Shown here piece after piece: positions 8,875-17,026 of a stretch of 64,000 nt of DNA. Position 1 is the first letter of the stretch. Each line of letters starts with the position of its first letter. Origin of the DNA: Pseudonocardia sulfidoxydans NBRC 16205 (GTDB lineage: Bacteria; Actinomycetota; Actinomycetes; Mycobacteriales; Pseudonocardiaceae); contig NZ_BJVJ01000006.1 of NCBI RefSeq assembly GCF_007989085.1, positions 1 to 64,000 on the forward strand, written 5' to 3'. Made by a program: the position numbers and the translations under genes. Below the pieces are notes generated by a model that saw only the letters and a program-made list of their open reading frames with translations, was not told the DNA's origin and did not search any database.

Positions 8875-9653
8875 CAGACGCCCTTCGGCGGGACGATCTG
8901 CAGGTACAGGGCCGTGAGCACGAGGTTGATCAGGAACACCAGCACGAAGGAGATGACGACGGCCTGGTTCACCGCGTCGCCCACGCCCTTCGCGCCCGGC
9001 GGCGGGTTCAGCCCGCGGTAGGCGGCGACGACACCGGCCGTGAACCCGAACAGGGCCGCCTTGATCTCCGACACCACGATGTCGGAGACCTGCGCGATCG
9101 CGGAGAAGCTCGCGATGTAGGCGCCCGGCGTCCCGCCCTGCACCACGACGTTGAAGAAGTAGCCGCCACCGACGCCGACGACCGTCGCCAACCCGTTGAG
9201 CACCACCGCGGTCACCGTCATCGCGAGGACCCGCGGCACGACGAGCCGCTGGATCGGTGAGATGCCCAGCACCTCCATCGCGGCGATCTCCTCGCGGATG
9301 GTGCGGGCCCCGAGGTCCGCGCACACGGCGCTGCCGCCGGCGCCGGAGATCAGCAGCGCGGTGACGATCGGCGCGGCCTGCTGCACGATCGCCAGCACGC
9401 TGCCCGCGCCCGTCTGGCTCTGTGCCCCGAACTGGCGGGTCAGCTCGGCCAGCAGCAGCGCGATCGTCGCCCCGAACGGGATGGTGAACAGCGCCGTCGG
9501 CAGCGCCGAGACCTTGGTGACGAACCAGGTCTGCTCGATGAGCTCGCCCAGCTGGAACGGCCGCCGGAACGTCATCCGCAGCACCGACGCGCCGAGCGCG
9601 AACAGGTTGCCGACCGGGGTCAGCGCCCGGGAGACGGGCGTCGGGGAGGTCAT
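8874..9653 (-). CDS. YrbE/MlaE-type permease A
   Basis: A 259-residue MlaE/YrbE permease with about five membrane helices and the coupling loop IREEIAAMEVLGISP. The start is the ATG in MTSPTP, which overlaps the ATPase stop as ATGA. A longer reading begins inside the ATPase gene and adds 23 residues of shadow sequence, so it was rejected. It is the first membrane component of the mce operon and pairs with the next gene to form a heterodimeric permease. Confidence 0.94.
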   Translation of the reverse strand: MTSPTPVSRALTPVGNLFALGASVLRMTFRRPFQLGELIEQTWFVTKVSALPTALFTIPFGATIALLLAELTRQFGAQSQTGAGSVLAIVQQAAPIVTALLISGAGGSAVCADLGARTIREEIAAMEVLGISPIQRLVVPRVLAMTVTAVVLNGLATVVGVGGGYFFNVVVQGGTPGAYIASFSAIAQVSDIVVSEIKAALFGFTAGVVAAYRGLNPPPGAKGVGDAVNQAVVISFVLVFLINLVLTALYLQIVPPKGV

Positions 9654-10696
9654 GAGCGGTGGTGCCACCCCTCGTCCACCACAGGCATCTGCACGGTGGG
9701 CTGGTCGACGGCCGGCATCCACTGCGTCGGCGCCTCGTCGGTGTACGACGCCCGGATCGCCTCCTGGGCGGCGTAGGGCAGCGTGTGCAGCATCGACTCG
9801 ACCCGCTCCCGGCGCCTCCCGACGGCGCGCCGCTGCGGCAGCCCCGCCGACGGTTCCAGCTGCGGTTTCAGCGGCGGCAGCCCGTCGAGCTCGCCCGCCT
9901 CGGCCAGCTCACGCTCGGCCTGCGCGGAGTCCTTCTCCTCGCTCATCCCGATCGGACCCTGCCTGCGCCCGTTCAGGAACTGCGCGACGACCGGCTCCTC
10001 GCTGGTGAGCAGGACCTCCCGCGGCCCGAACATCGCGAGGTGCTTGCGGTAGAGCATCCCGATGTTGTCCGGGACGGTCTGCGCGGTGTTGATGTCGTGC
10101 GTGACGATCAGGAACGTCGCGTCGGTCTGCGCGTTCAGGTCGATGATCAGCTGGTTCAGGTAGGCCGTGCGGACCGGGTCGAGACCCGAGTCGGGCTCGT
10201 CGAACAGGATGATCTCCGGGTCGAGCACCAGCGCCCGGGCCAGTCCGGCCCGTTTGCGCATCCCCCCGGAGATCTCCCCGGGCAGCTTCTTCTCGTCGCC
10301 GGTAAGGCCGACCATCTCCATCTTCTCGGCGACGATGTCGGCGATCGTCGACTCGGCGAACCTCGTGTGCTCCCGCAGCGGGAACGCGATGTTGTCGTAG
10401 AGGTTCATCGACCCGAACAACGCGCCGTCCTGGAACAGCACCCCGAACAGCTTGCGCAGCTCGTAGAGCCGCGACTCCGAGCACCGCACGAGGTCGGTGT
10501 CGTGGATGACGATCGAGCCCTTCTCCGGCTTGAGCAGCCCGATCAGGGTCTTCAGGAACACCGACTTGCCCGTGCCCGACGGGCCGAGCAGCACGCTCAC
10601 CTCGCCGGGCGGGAGCGTCAGCGTCACGTCGGACCAGATGTTCGCGCGGCCGAAGGACTTCGAGAGGCCGTCGACCTTCACCTCGACACCCGGCAC
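9650..10696 (-). CDS. mkl: Mkl/MlaF-like ABC ATPase of the Mce transporter
   Basis: A 348-residue ABC ATPase. It has Walker A GPSGTGKS (38-45), signature SGGMRKRAG, Walker B ILFDEP and the switch histidine in VTHD. The C-terminal extension of about 90 residues after the core (beginning near GPIGMSEEKD) is characteristic of mycobacterial Mkl (MceG) ATPases, which power Mce importers. GTG at 10696 is chosen because GGAGG lies 8 bases before it; an upstream GTG at 10711 would overlap that site. In mycobacteria mkl is usually unlinked to mce genes, whereas here it heads the operon and overlaps yrbE by 4 bases. Confidence 0.9.
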   Translation of the reverse strand: MPGVEVKVDGLSKSFGRANIWSDVTLTLPPGEVSVLLGPSGTGKSVFLKTLIGLLKPEKGSIVIHDTDLVRCSESRLYELRKLFGVLFQDGALFGSMNLYDNIAFPLREHTRFAESTIADIVAEKMEMVGLTGDEKKLPGEISGGMRKRAGLARALVLDPEIILFDEPDSGLDPVRTAYLNQLIIDLNAQTDATFLIVTHDINTAQTVPDNIGMLYRKHLAMFGPREVLLTSEEPVVAQFLNGRRQGPIGMSEEKDSAQAERELAEAGELDGLPPLKPQLEPSAGLPQRRAVGRRRERVESMLHTLPYAAQEAIRASYTDEAPTQWMPAVDQPTVQMPVVDEGWHHRS

Positions 10697-10814
10697 GTGA
10701 TGCGCCTCCACTCGACCGATCCCGTTCGACTGTGAACGCGGGGAGCCGCCGCGGGTGCTTGGGGAGCGCGCAGTCGGCTACCGACAACCGGTCAACGAGG
10801 CTGGTCGTGGTGGG

Positions 10815-11786
10815 TTACTGGCGAGTTGTGGTCCCGTCGCCAAGTTGGTCCGAACGGAGGGCGTGTTGCGGCCGGGTGCCGGAGCGGTCGCCGCCCTGCG
10901 TCACCGGACACCCCATCGGGAACGTCCCGAGTCCCTCGACGGTGAACCCGGCCGGGTAGCTGCGCACCCCCGGGAGATCCCGGAACATGCTGGGCTCCGT
11001 CCGCGCCGGCATGAACCGGACGAACCGCCCTCTCAGGCGTAAAGCGGTGCGCGACAAGGCTTCCACGACCTTCGGCGGCGACGGATACGCCAGCGCCCGT
11101 CGCAGCGGCGCGTCCATCAACGACCGGGCGAACGCGTCGACCGCCGGGCGCGGCGCCAGGTGGTTCGGCGGGAACGTCGCCAGCAGCGCCAGCGTCGCGT
11201 CGGCCACCGAACGCGACCCCGGGTCGTAGGCGAAGTGCGCGGCCTCGTACTCGTCGAGCAGCGTCTCGAAGTCCCGCCACGTCGCCGGGATGTCCGGGAT
11301 GCCCATGTGCCGGCCGAGCTCGCGGTAGTAGTTGGCCGACGCCGCCCTCTCCGCCTCCGTCAGCCGCCGCCAGCCGTAGGAGTCGAGCCAGCGGATCGGC
11401 GTCACCACGAACGTCGACAGGACGTAGCGCATGTCGTCGTCGGAGATGTCGTAGGAGCGGTGCATCCGGTTGATCCGGCGGACGGCCGCTCTTCCTTCGC
11501 CGTGGAAGCCGTGCTCCAGCACCGCCTCCAGCAACAGGCCCGTGTCGTCGTAGCGCTTCTGCACGCGGCGGGTGAACTCCCCCGTCGTGTGCAGGAGCTT
11601 CCCGATCGACGGCACCGCGTACGTCCGGAACAGGGCGAAGTTCAACGCCTGGTTGACGTCCCACGGGAACTCGTACAGCGACAGCTGCCGGTAGATCTCG
11701 TGGAAGTCCGTCTCCGGATCCAGGAGCGCCAGCGCGTCCCTGCGCTCATATCGCTGCCGCAGCCAGCTCACGGGAGTCCTCCACAT
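10815..11786 (-). CDS. MpaB-family oxygenase (DUF2236)
   Basis: A 323-residue soluble protein of the DUF2236 family. That family includes fungal MpaB oxygenase, which cleaves a prenyl chain, and the latex-clearing rubber oxygenases. Visible family features are the helical core with the RINRMHRSY segment and the ATWRDFETLLDEY segment. Two starts are possible: ATG 11786 (GGAGGAG upstream) and GTG 11771 (GGAGGA upstream). With either start it overlaps the stop of the R2-like oxidase by 26-41 bases, so the two are coupled. A heme-dependent oxidative role on a hydrophobic substrate is an inference from the family; the substrate is unknown. Confidence 0.8.
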   Translation of the reverse strand: MWRTPVSWLRQRYERRDALALLDPETDFHEIYRQLSLYEFPWDVNQALNFALFRTYAVPSIGKLLHTTGEFTRRVQKRYDDTGLLLEAVLEHGFHGEGRAAVRRINRMHRSYDISDDDMRYVLSTFVVTPIRWLDSYGWRRLTEAERAASANYYRELGRHMGIPDIPATWRDFETLLDEYEAAHFAYDPGSRSVADATLALLATFPPNHLAPRPAVDAFARSLMDAPLRRALAYPSPPKVVEALSRTALRLRGRFVRFMPARTEPSMFRDLPGVRSYPAGFTVEGLGTFPMGCPVTQGGDRSGTRPQHALRSDQLGDGTTTRQ

Positions 11787-12717
11787 GGAACCGCTCCTCC
11801 AGCGCCTCCGGCGAGGCGTCGACGTCGATCACCGCGAGATCGGCGCCGCGCGCCGACTCGATCGCACCCAGCCTGCGGCCCAGCTTGTCCATCGCATACT
11901 CGGCCAGCTCGTTCATGTCGACGCCGAACGGCACCTGCCCACCGTCGGCCTCGACCTTGTCGAACGTCCCCGTGACGACGCCCATCGACGGCACGATCAG
12001 CTCCTGCATCCGCTCGTCGACCACGTCGTACATCGCGTCGTCCGCGGCGACGTGACGGCGGCAGGTGAACGTCCCCCACGCCATGTGGCGACGCTCGTCG
12101 TCACCGATGTGCTTGATGACCTGCTGCATCCCCGGCAGAATCCCGCGGCTCGTGCAGATCTTCGCCCACGTGAAGTACCCGGTGAGCGCGAGCGTGCCCT
12201 CGACGATGTGGTTGTAGGTCACCGACGCCCGGACCTGGTTGCGCGGCGACGGGTCGTCGGCCAGCGCGTACAGGCTCGCGGGCAGCTCCTCGGTGAAGAT
12301 CTGCATGTAGTGCTCGTTGAACTCGATGTAGGAGTGCAGGTCGTCGGTCATCCCGACGGCGTCGAACCAGCGCCGGAACGCGTCCGTGTGCTTGGCCTCC
12401 TCGAACACGAACTGCGTCAGGTACATCTCGTCGGCGAGGCGCCCCTCCGCCGCCATCGCGGCGACGAACGGCTGCAGGTCCTGGGTCACCGACTCCTCCC
12501 CCGCCATGAACTGCGCGGCCAGGGCGAAGGTCCACCAGCGCTCGTCGTCGGTCATCGCGGCGATGTCGCGGGCGTCCTGGGAGAAGTCGATGTCGGCCGG
12601 GTTCCAGTGCCGGGCGTTGCCCTTGGCGAACAGGCGCATCGGGAAGGAGTCCCGGTTCAGCCCGCCCTTCCCCAAACTCGCGAAGCCGTTGCGCTTGCCG
12701 TGCTCGATGCTGCGCAT
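11746..12717 (-). CDS. R2-like ligand-binding oxidase (R2lox)
   Basis: A 323-residue ferritin-fold protein. All six metal ligands of R2lox line up: E74, E107, H110, E173, E208 and H211 (EES, EEAKH and DDERRH motifs). The Val-Tyr pair that forms the ether crosslink in this family is also present as V77 and Y168. R2lox binds a Mn/Fe cofactor and a long-chain fatty-acid-like ligand, so a two-electron oxidase of a lipid is likely. ATG 12717 has GAGGAG 5 bases upstream; that site overlaps the stop of the alcohol dehydrogenase gene. It is a homologue of mycobacterial R2lox (Rv0233 group), not ribonucleotide reductase. Confidence 0.9.
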   Translation of the reverse strand: MRSIEHGKRNGFASLGKGGLNRDSFPMRLFAKGNARHWNPADIDFSQDARDIAAMTDDERWWTFALAAQFMAGEESVTQDLQPFVAAMAAEGRLADEMYLTQFVFEEAKHTDAFRRWFDAVGMTDDLHSYIEFNEHYMQIFTEELPASLYALADDPSPRNQVRASVTYNHIVEGTLALTGYFTWAKICTSRGILPGMQQVIKHIGDDERRHMAWGTFTCRRHVAADDAMYDVVDERMQELIVPSMGVVTGTFDKVEADGGQVPFGVDMNELAEYAMDKLGRRLGAIESARGADLAVIDVDASPEALEERFHVEDSRELAAAAI

Positions 12718-12726
12718 TCCCACTCC

Positions 12727-13842
12727 TCAGTACCTGATGAGCCCGCGGATGTTGCGGCCCGCGCGCATGTCGTCGTAGCCGCGGTTGACCTCCTCCAGCG
12801 CGTACTCGGCCGTGATCAGCTCGTCGAGCTTCAGCTGCCCGAGGTTGTAGAGCTCCAGCAGGCGCGGGATGTCGTGCTGGCTGTTCGCGCTGCCGAACAT
12901 CGCGCCCTTGACCTGCTTCTCGTAGACGGTGAGGTCGAGCAGCGACATCGTCGCCGTCTCCTGCTCGTGCGGCGCGAGCGCCGTGACGACGACCCGACCC
13001 CGTTTGCCGACGAGCTCCAGCGCCGGCTGCACCATCTCGCCCTCGGCGACGCCCGTCGTGATGATCGCGGCGTCGGCGAGGCGGCCGCGGGTGATCTCCG
13101 AGACGATCTCCCACGCGGCGTCGAGGTCGGGGGCGGTGTGGGTCGCGCCGAACGCCGTCGCCTTCTCCCGCTTGAACTCCACCGGATCCACGGCGACGAC
13201 GTAGCGACAGCCCGCGATCCGTGCGCCCTGCACCGCGTTCGCCCCGACCCCGCCGACGCCGATCACCACCGCCGTGTCGCCCACCCGCAGGTCGGCGGTC
13301 CTCGTCGCGGAGCCGTAGCCCGTCGTCACGCCGCAGCTGACCAGCGCCGCGAGGTGCAGCGGGAAGCCCTCGTCGATCGGCACCACCGACTTGACCGGGA
13401 CCACCGTGTGCTTCGAGAACGTCCCCAGCAGGCACATCTGTCCGATGTCCTCGCCCTGCGCCCGGTCACTGTGGAAGCGGTACGTCCCGTCGAGCTGCGG
13501 GCCCAGCGTGGCGCCGGCGCCGTCGTCACACAGGTTGGTGATGCCGCGGACGCACCAGGTACACCGCCCGCACGACGGTAGGAACGCCAGCACGACGGGA
13601 TCGCCCACCGCCACCTCGGTGACGCCCTCGCCCAGCGCGGCGATCCGGCCCGCGCCCTCGTGGCCACCGACGACCGGCAGGCCCACCGGGAGCTGGCCCG
13701 TCACCAGGTGCTCGTCGGAATGACAGAGGCCGCTCGCCGTCAGCTCGACGAGAACCTCGCCCGGGCCCGGCGGGTCGAGGTCGACCTCGCCGACCTCCCA
13801 CTTCCCCCCGACCTCCCACAGCACCGCTGCCGTCGTCCGCAT
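12727..13842 (-). CDS. Zinc-dependent, NDMA-type alcohol dehydrogenase
   Basis: A 371-residue medium-chain dehydrogenase. It shows the catalytic zinc ligands (GLCHSDEH, GHEGAG, SCGVTTGYG), the structural-zinc cluster CGRCTWC...NLC, and the Rossmann GVGGVG. The pattern matches the NDMA-dependent actinobacterial alcohol dehydrogenases, in which NAD stays tightly bound and a partner redox protein re-oxidises it. The start is MRTTAAVLWE. Two further ATGs upstream would add a poorly conserved tail. It is the first gene of the Adh-R2lox-MpaB set, so it probably oxidises an alcohol made by, or fed to, the neighbouring oxidases. Confidence 0.9.
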   Translation of the reverse strand: MRTTAAVLWEVGGKWEVGEVDLDPPGPGEVLVELTASGLCHSDEHLVTGQLPVGLPVVGGHEGAGRIAALGEGVTEVAVGDPVVLAFLPSCGRCTWCVRGITNLCDDGAGATLGPQLDGTYRFHSDRAQGEDIGQMCLLGTFSKHTVVPVKSVVPIDEGFPLHLAALVSCGVTTGYGSATRTADLRVGDTAVVIGVGGVGANAVQGARIAGCRYVVAVDPVEFKREKATAFGATHTAPDLDAAWEIVSEITRGRLADAAIITTGVAEGEMVQPALELVGKRGRVVVTALAPHEQETATMSLLDLTVYEKQVKGAMFGSANSQHDIPRLLELYNLGQLKLDELITAEYALEEVNRGYDDMRAGRNIRGLIRY

Positions 13843-13945
13843 GGCGGGAAGCATGACCCCCGTCACGGCGCTTGCACACCGGTTCGCCCGCGCCTGCGCT
13901 GTCCCGCGGGTGCCATCACCCGTCCGGGAAGCCGCTGCGCGGCCT

Positions 13946-13985
13946 GTGAGCGGCGATAGTCGCTATAGCGACTATCGCCGCTCAC
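13946..13985. repeat. Family A palindrome, copy 1
   Basis: A perfect 40-base inverted repeat. Each 20-base arm reads GTGAGCGGCGATAGTCGCTA and the arms meet without a loop. It lies 13 bases beyond the stop of the minus-strand response regulator and before the alcohol dehydrogenase start. Related copies occur at 35,640 and 41,783. It could terminate transcription of the regulator (no U-run is present) or be a repetitive extragenic palindrome. Confidence 0.9.
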
Positions 13986-13998
13986 GAGAGGTCCGGGG

Positions 13999-14664
13999 TC
14001 AGGGCACGTCCCGGTGCTCGTCGAGCAGGCCCGCGCGGCCCGCGAGCGCCGCGGCCTCGATGCGGTTCGCCGCGCCCAGCTTGTGCAGCAGCGACGCGAT
14101 CATCCGCTTCGCCGTCCGCTCGCTCACCAGCAACGGCCGGGCGATCTCGCTCGTCTCCAGCCCGCGGGCCAACATCGCCCACAGCTCCACATCGCGCTCC
14201 CCGAGCCGGTCGAGCAACCCGTCGGCGGTGCGATCGGCGGCCACGAGCAGCGCGTCGAGCAACTCCGCCCGGACCACCCGCACCCCCGCCACCAGCGCCA
14301 GCAGCGGCGCCACCAGCACCTGCGGATCGGCGGACTTGCCGAGATACCCGTCCGCACCCGCCCGCAGCGCCGCGGCCGCCAGCTCCAGATCCTCGGTGCC
14401 CGACAACGCCAGCACCCTCGTCCCCGGATACGCCGCCTTGACCCGGCGGATCGTCTCCACCCCACCCAGCGGCGGCAGCGCCAGATCGACGATCGCGATG
14501 TCAGCCGCATGCTTCCCGACCAGCGCGACCGCGTCCTCACCCGACGTCACCGACCCGCCGACGACGAACCCGTCGCCCGCGCGCGCCTCCAGCAGCAACG
14601 CCAGACCCTCGGCGAAGAGGGCGTGGTCGTCGACGATGACCACCACGTGCCGACCGTCACGCAC
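13999..14664 (-). CDS. NarL/FixJ-family response regulator
   Basis: A 221-residue regulator. The receiver domain (about 5-120) has acidic residues D12/D13, phospho-acceptor D60, S88 at the switch position and K110. A LuxR-type HTH occupies about 150-215 (VSERTAKRMIASLLHKLG). The HTH looks drifted from the usual LuxR consensus: its first helix has LGERDVELWAMLARG in place of LTxREREVLxLxAxG. It starts at a GTG 22 bases from the divergent sensor kinase gene, so the pair shares a tiny promoter region. A Family A palindrome follows its stop. DNA targets are not evident. Confidence 0.88.
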   Translation of the reverse strand: MRDGRHVVVIVDDHALFAEGLALLLEARAGDGFVVGGSVTSGEDAVALVGKHAADIAIVDLALPPLGGVETIRRVKAAYPGTRVLALSGTEDLELAAAALRAGADGYLGKSADPQVLVAPLLALVAGVRVVRAELLDALLVAADRTADGLLDRLGERDVELWAMLARGLETSEIARPLLVSERTAKRMIASLLHKLGAANRIEAAALAGRAGLLDEHRDVP

Positions 14665-14674
14665 CCGATGACCC

Positions 14675-14680
14675 TACTGT
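14675..14680 (+). promoter_or_regulatory. Probable -10 element, leaderless start of the kinase gene
   Basis: TACTGT fits the actinobacterial TAnnnT -10 pattern and ends 6 bases before the GTG at 14,687. The transcript would therefore begin at or next to the start codon. No Shine-Dalgarno sequence is present. The whole intergenic space to the divergent regulator is 22 bases, so the two promoters must overlap. Confidence 0.5.
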
Positions 14681-14686
14681 CGCCGC

Positions 14687-15937
14687 GTGGAACGTCACGG
14701 CACGGATCGCGGGACCGACGAGCAGTGGACGACGTCGGTGCTGCGGCTGTTCGTCGTCCTCGCGGTCGGGCTGGCGCTGACGGTCGGGCCATCGCTCGCC
14801 CGGGACATGCTCGTCCCCGCGTCGGTGCTCGTCGTCGCCACGCTCGGGTACTCGACGGCGCAGCTCGTCGCGACCCGCCGCGGCCACCCACTGCTGCCGG
14901 GATGGGCGGTGACGGTCGTCGACGGCCTGCTCGTCGTGGTCGGCTGCGCATGGACCGGCGGCGCGACGTCCGTCATGGTCGCGGCGCTCCCACTCGTCGC
15001 GATCGCGGCGGCCGTCCGCGGCGGCGCGGTCGCCGGTCGGACCGGGGCCCTGCTGCTGGGCCTCGCGTACACGGTCGCCGCCGTCGTCGGGTCCGACGCC
15101 GACGTCCCACCGGCCGACCGGCTCCTCGCCGGCGCCTGGTGGACGGGCTTCCTCGTCGCCGTCGTCGTACTCGTCGAAGTGCTGGTCCGGCAGCTGGAAC
15201 GGCAGGCCCGCGCCGCCGAGGCCGAACAGGCGCTGCGGGAGCGGCTCGTCGCCACCCAGCGAGCCCGCGTCGACGGTGTCCGCGTCGTGCTCCACGAGTT
15301 CCGCACCCCCGTGGCGTCGCTCTCGGCGCTGGCCCGCGACCTCGCCGCGGGCCGCCTCGACGGGCCCGCCCGCGACCGGGCACTCTCGCTGCTCGCCGAC
15401 CACGCCACCCACCTCGACGACATGCTCGACGGCCTCGCCGACCTCGCGCTGGCCGACGGCAGTCCGCTCGGGAAGGTCCGCGACCGCGCGGTGCCGCTCG
15501 GCGACCTCGCCGACGCCGTCCTCGACGCGGCCGGGGTCGGCCCCGACCGCCGGGTCGCGACGGTCGACCCGCCCGGCGCCGTCGTCCGTACCGACCCACA
15601 GCGGCTGCGCCGGCTGCTCACCAACCTCGTCGAGAACGCCGCGCGGCACGGCGCCGCCGATCCCGTCGAGCTGGCCCTGGCCCATGCCGGCGGCGTGCTG
15701 ACGGCCGAGGTCCGCGACCGCGGTCCGGGTCTGCCGGCGGGACAGGAGGGCCTGGTGACGGCGAAGGGGGTCGCGCTCGGGGAACGGCGCGGGACGGCCG
15801 GGCTGGGGCTGTGGATCGTCGAGGCGCTGGTGGCCTCGATGGACGGGGAGCTGGCACTGCTACCGAGGGAGGGCGGCGGGCTCGTCGCGCGCCTGGTCCT
15901 GCCTCTGCCCTCCGCGCCGACACCCCAGACCCGCTGA
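14687..15937 (+). CDS. Membrane sensor histidine kinase
   Basis: A 416-residue kinase with about five to six N-terminal membrane helices (residues 18-165), a short linker helix, an H-box VLHEFRTPVASL with phospho-acceptor H203, an N-box NLVENAARHG, and G-boxes DRGPGLP and GTAGLGLWI. The H-box is of the orthodox HisKA kind, whereas kinases paired with NarL regulators usually carry HisKA_3 domains. It is divergent from the NarL-type regulator and is its obvious partner. The signal is unknown. The gene appears to be translated from a leaderless transcript. Confidence 0.88.
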   Translation: MERHGTDRGTDEQWTTSVLRLFVVLAVGLALTVGPSLARDMLVPASVLVVATLGYSTAQLVATRRGHPLLPGWAVTVVDGLLVVVGCAWTGGATSVMVAALPLVAIAAAVRGGAVAGRTGALLLGLAYTVAAVVGSDADVPPADRLLAGAWWTGFLVAVVVLVEVLVRQLERQARAAEAEQALRERLVATQRARVDGVRVVLHEFRTPVASLSALARDLAAGRLDGPARDRALSLLADHATHLDDMLDGLADLALADGSPLGKVRDRAVPLGDLADAVLDAAGVGPDRRVATVDPPGAVVRTDPQRLRRLLTNLVENAARHGAADPVELALAHAGGVLTAEVRDRGPGLPAGQEGLVTAKGVALGERRGTAGLGLWIVEALVASMDGELALLPREGGGLVARLVLPLPSAPTPQTR

Positions 15938-16005
15938 CTCTTACGACCGCCGGCTTTACGACCCGCTGACCTGGCGACCCGCTGACCTCGCGGCTCCGCG
16001 GCTCC

Positions 16006-16077
16006 GCGGCTCGGGTCGGCCCTGCGGCTCGGGTCGGCCCTGCGGCTCGGGGCGGCTCCGCGGCTCGGGGCGGCTCC
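16006..16077. repeat. Four tandem 18-base repeats
   Basis: Four head-to-tail units begin GCGGCTCGGG. Units 1-2 end TCGGCCCT and units 3-4 end GCGGCTCC. A fifth partial unit follows. They lie 69 bases after the kinase stop, in a 296-base gap before the SCP2 gene, where nothing else is recognisable except the SCP2 ribosome binding site. The identical pairs suggest recent slippage. Confidence 0.85.
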
Positions 16078-16233
16078 GCGGCAGTACACGGGAGGTCGGG
16101 GCAGCCCGGCATCGGGCGGACGCCAGGGCCGGGACGTGCGGCCCCGGCGGGCCAACCGTGGCCCGGTCAGGGAGTCGTGCGCGAGGCCCGGCGTCGGACA
16201 GACTGCCCGGCAGTCGACGGGAGGAGTCGCGCC

Positions 16234-16644
16234 GTGGCGGCGTTCGCGAACGAGGACGAGGTCTACACGTTCCTGGGCGGGGTGTTCCGCATCGGGATGG
16301 AGAACCCGGACCTGGTGGCCAAGCTGAAGCCGTCGGGCGTGGTGCTGCGGGTGACCTACACCGATCCCGACGCGGTGATCACCGTCGACATGCCCAACGC
16401 CGAGCTCCATACGGGCGCGGGCCAGGGGCCGACGCCGAACGTCGAGCTGTTCATGTCGGCCGACACCGGGAACCGGTTCTGGCTGGGCAAGGTCGTACTT
16501 CCGGTGGCCCTGGCCAAGGGACAGGTGCGGGCGAAGGGTCCCGTCGCAAAGCTGCTGACGGTGCTGCCGCTGGCCAAGGGCCTGTTCGAGCCGTACCGGC
16601 GGAGCCTCGAGAACGCTGGGCGGGCGGACCTGCTCGACGCCTGA
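16234..16644 (+). CDS. SCP2 sterol-carrier domain protein
   Basis: A 136-residue protein made almost entirely of one SCP2 domain, whose fold holds lipids or acyl-CoA in a hydrophobic tunnel. The segments ELFMSADTGNRFWLGK and GQVRAKGPVAKLLTVLPLAK match the family. The GTG start is supported by GGGAGGAG 7 bases upstream. No signal peptide or membrane helix is present, so it is cytoplasmic. Near the mce operon and the CoA-transferase it fits a lipid-handling region, but it is transcribed as a single gene and its ligand is not known. Confidence 0.82.
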   Translation: MAAFANEDEVYTFLGGVFRIGMENPDLVAKLKPSGVVLRVTYTDPDAVITVDMPNAELHTGAGQGPTPNVELFMSADTGNRFWLGKVVLPVALAKGQVRAKGPVAKLLTVLPLAKGLFEPYRRSLENAGRADLLDA

Positions 16645-16737
16645 CCGAGGCTCCTCGGGAACAGTGCCGCGGTCGTGATGCACGACAGGTGGCAGCCGGG
16701 CCGCCGGCACTGACCGCCGAGCGTCACAACCGGGCGG

Positions 16738-17007
16738 TCACGCGGTCGAGGTCTTCGCGCGCGGGTACCGGGAGCGGGGTCCCCGCTCCTCTCCGGCGTC
16801 GCGCTGCGGGCCGGCGGTGTCGCGCTGCGGGCGGGCCGCGGCGCGGGCGAGACGTGCGCCCAGCGCACTGAGGTCACCGGTGACGGTGTGCCGTCGTGGA
16901 GGACTCTTGAAGGCGTCATTGCCGGTGCGTTCGCGACTGTCGGCGCCGTAACGGGTGGCCGCCGCAGCCAGGACGGTGAGGACGAGAACTACAACCAATA
17001 GTGTCAT
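16738..17007 (-). CDS. Small single-pass membrane protein, unknown function
   Basis: An 89-residue reading frame with one hydrophobic helix at residues 2-18 (TLLVVVLVLTVLAAAA) followed by a basic, Arg/Pro-rich cytoplasmic tail. It is divergent from the MocR regulator with about 65 bases between the starts. A CATACT element 6 bases before the tandem ATGs could be a leaderless promoter. Genes divergent from MocR regulators are often their targets, so this could be the regulated gene. The composition is biased and no homologue is recognised, so it may not be translated. Confidence 0.5.
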   Translation of the reverse strand: MTLLVVVLVLTVLAAAATRYGADSRERTGNDAFKSPPRRHTVTGDLSALGARLARAAARPQRDTAGPQRDAGEERGPRSRYPRAKTSTA

Positions 17008-17026
17008 CATGTGCTCAGTATGGCTA

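Noticed and set aside
10712..10814. A regulatory inverted repeat before the mkl-mce operon
   Set aside because: Only short imperfect CCGAC/GTCGG matches are present, too weak to report as a site.
11785..13581. A long plus-strand open frame of nearly 600 codons opposite the alcohol dehydrogenase and R2lox genes
   Set aside because: It has Arg/His/Val-rich shadow composition and no recognisable domain. The minus strand encodes two clear, motif-complete enzymes over the same bases.
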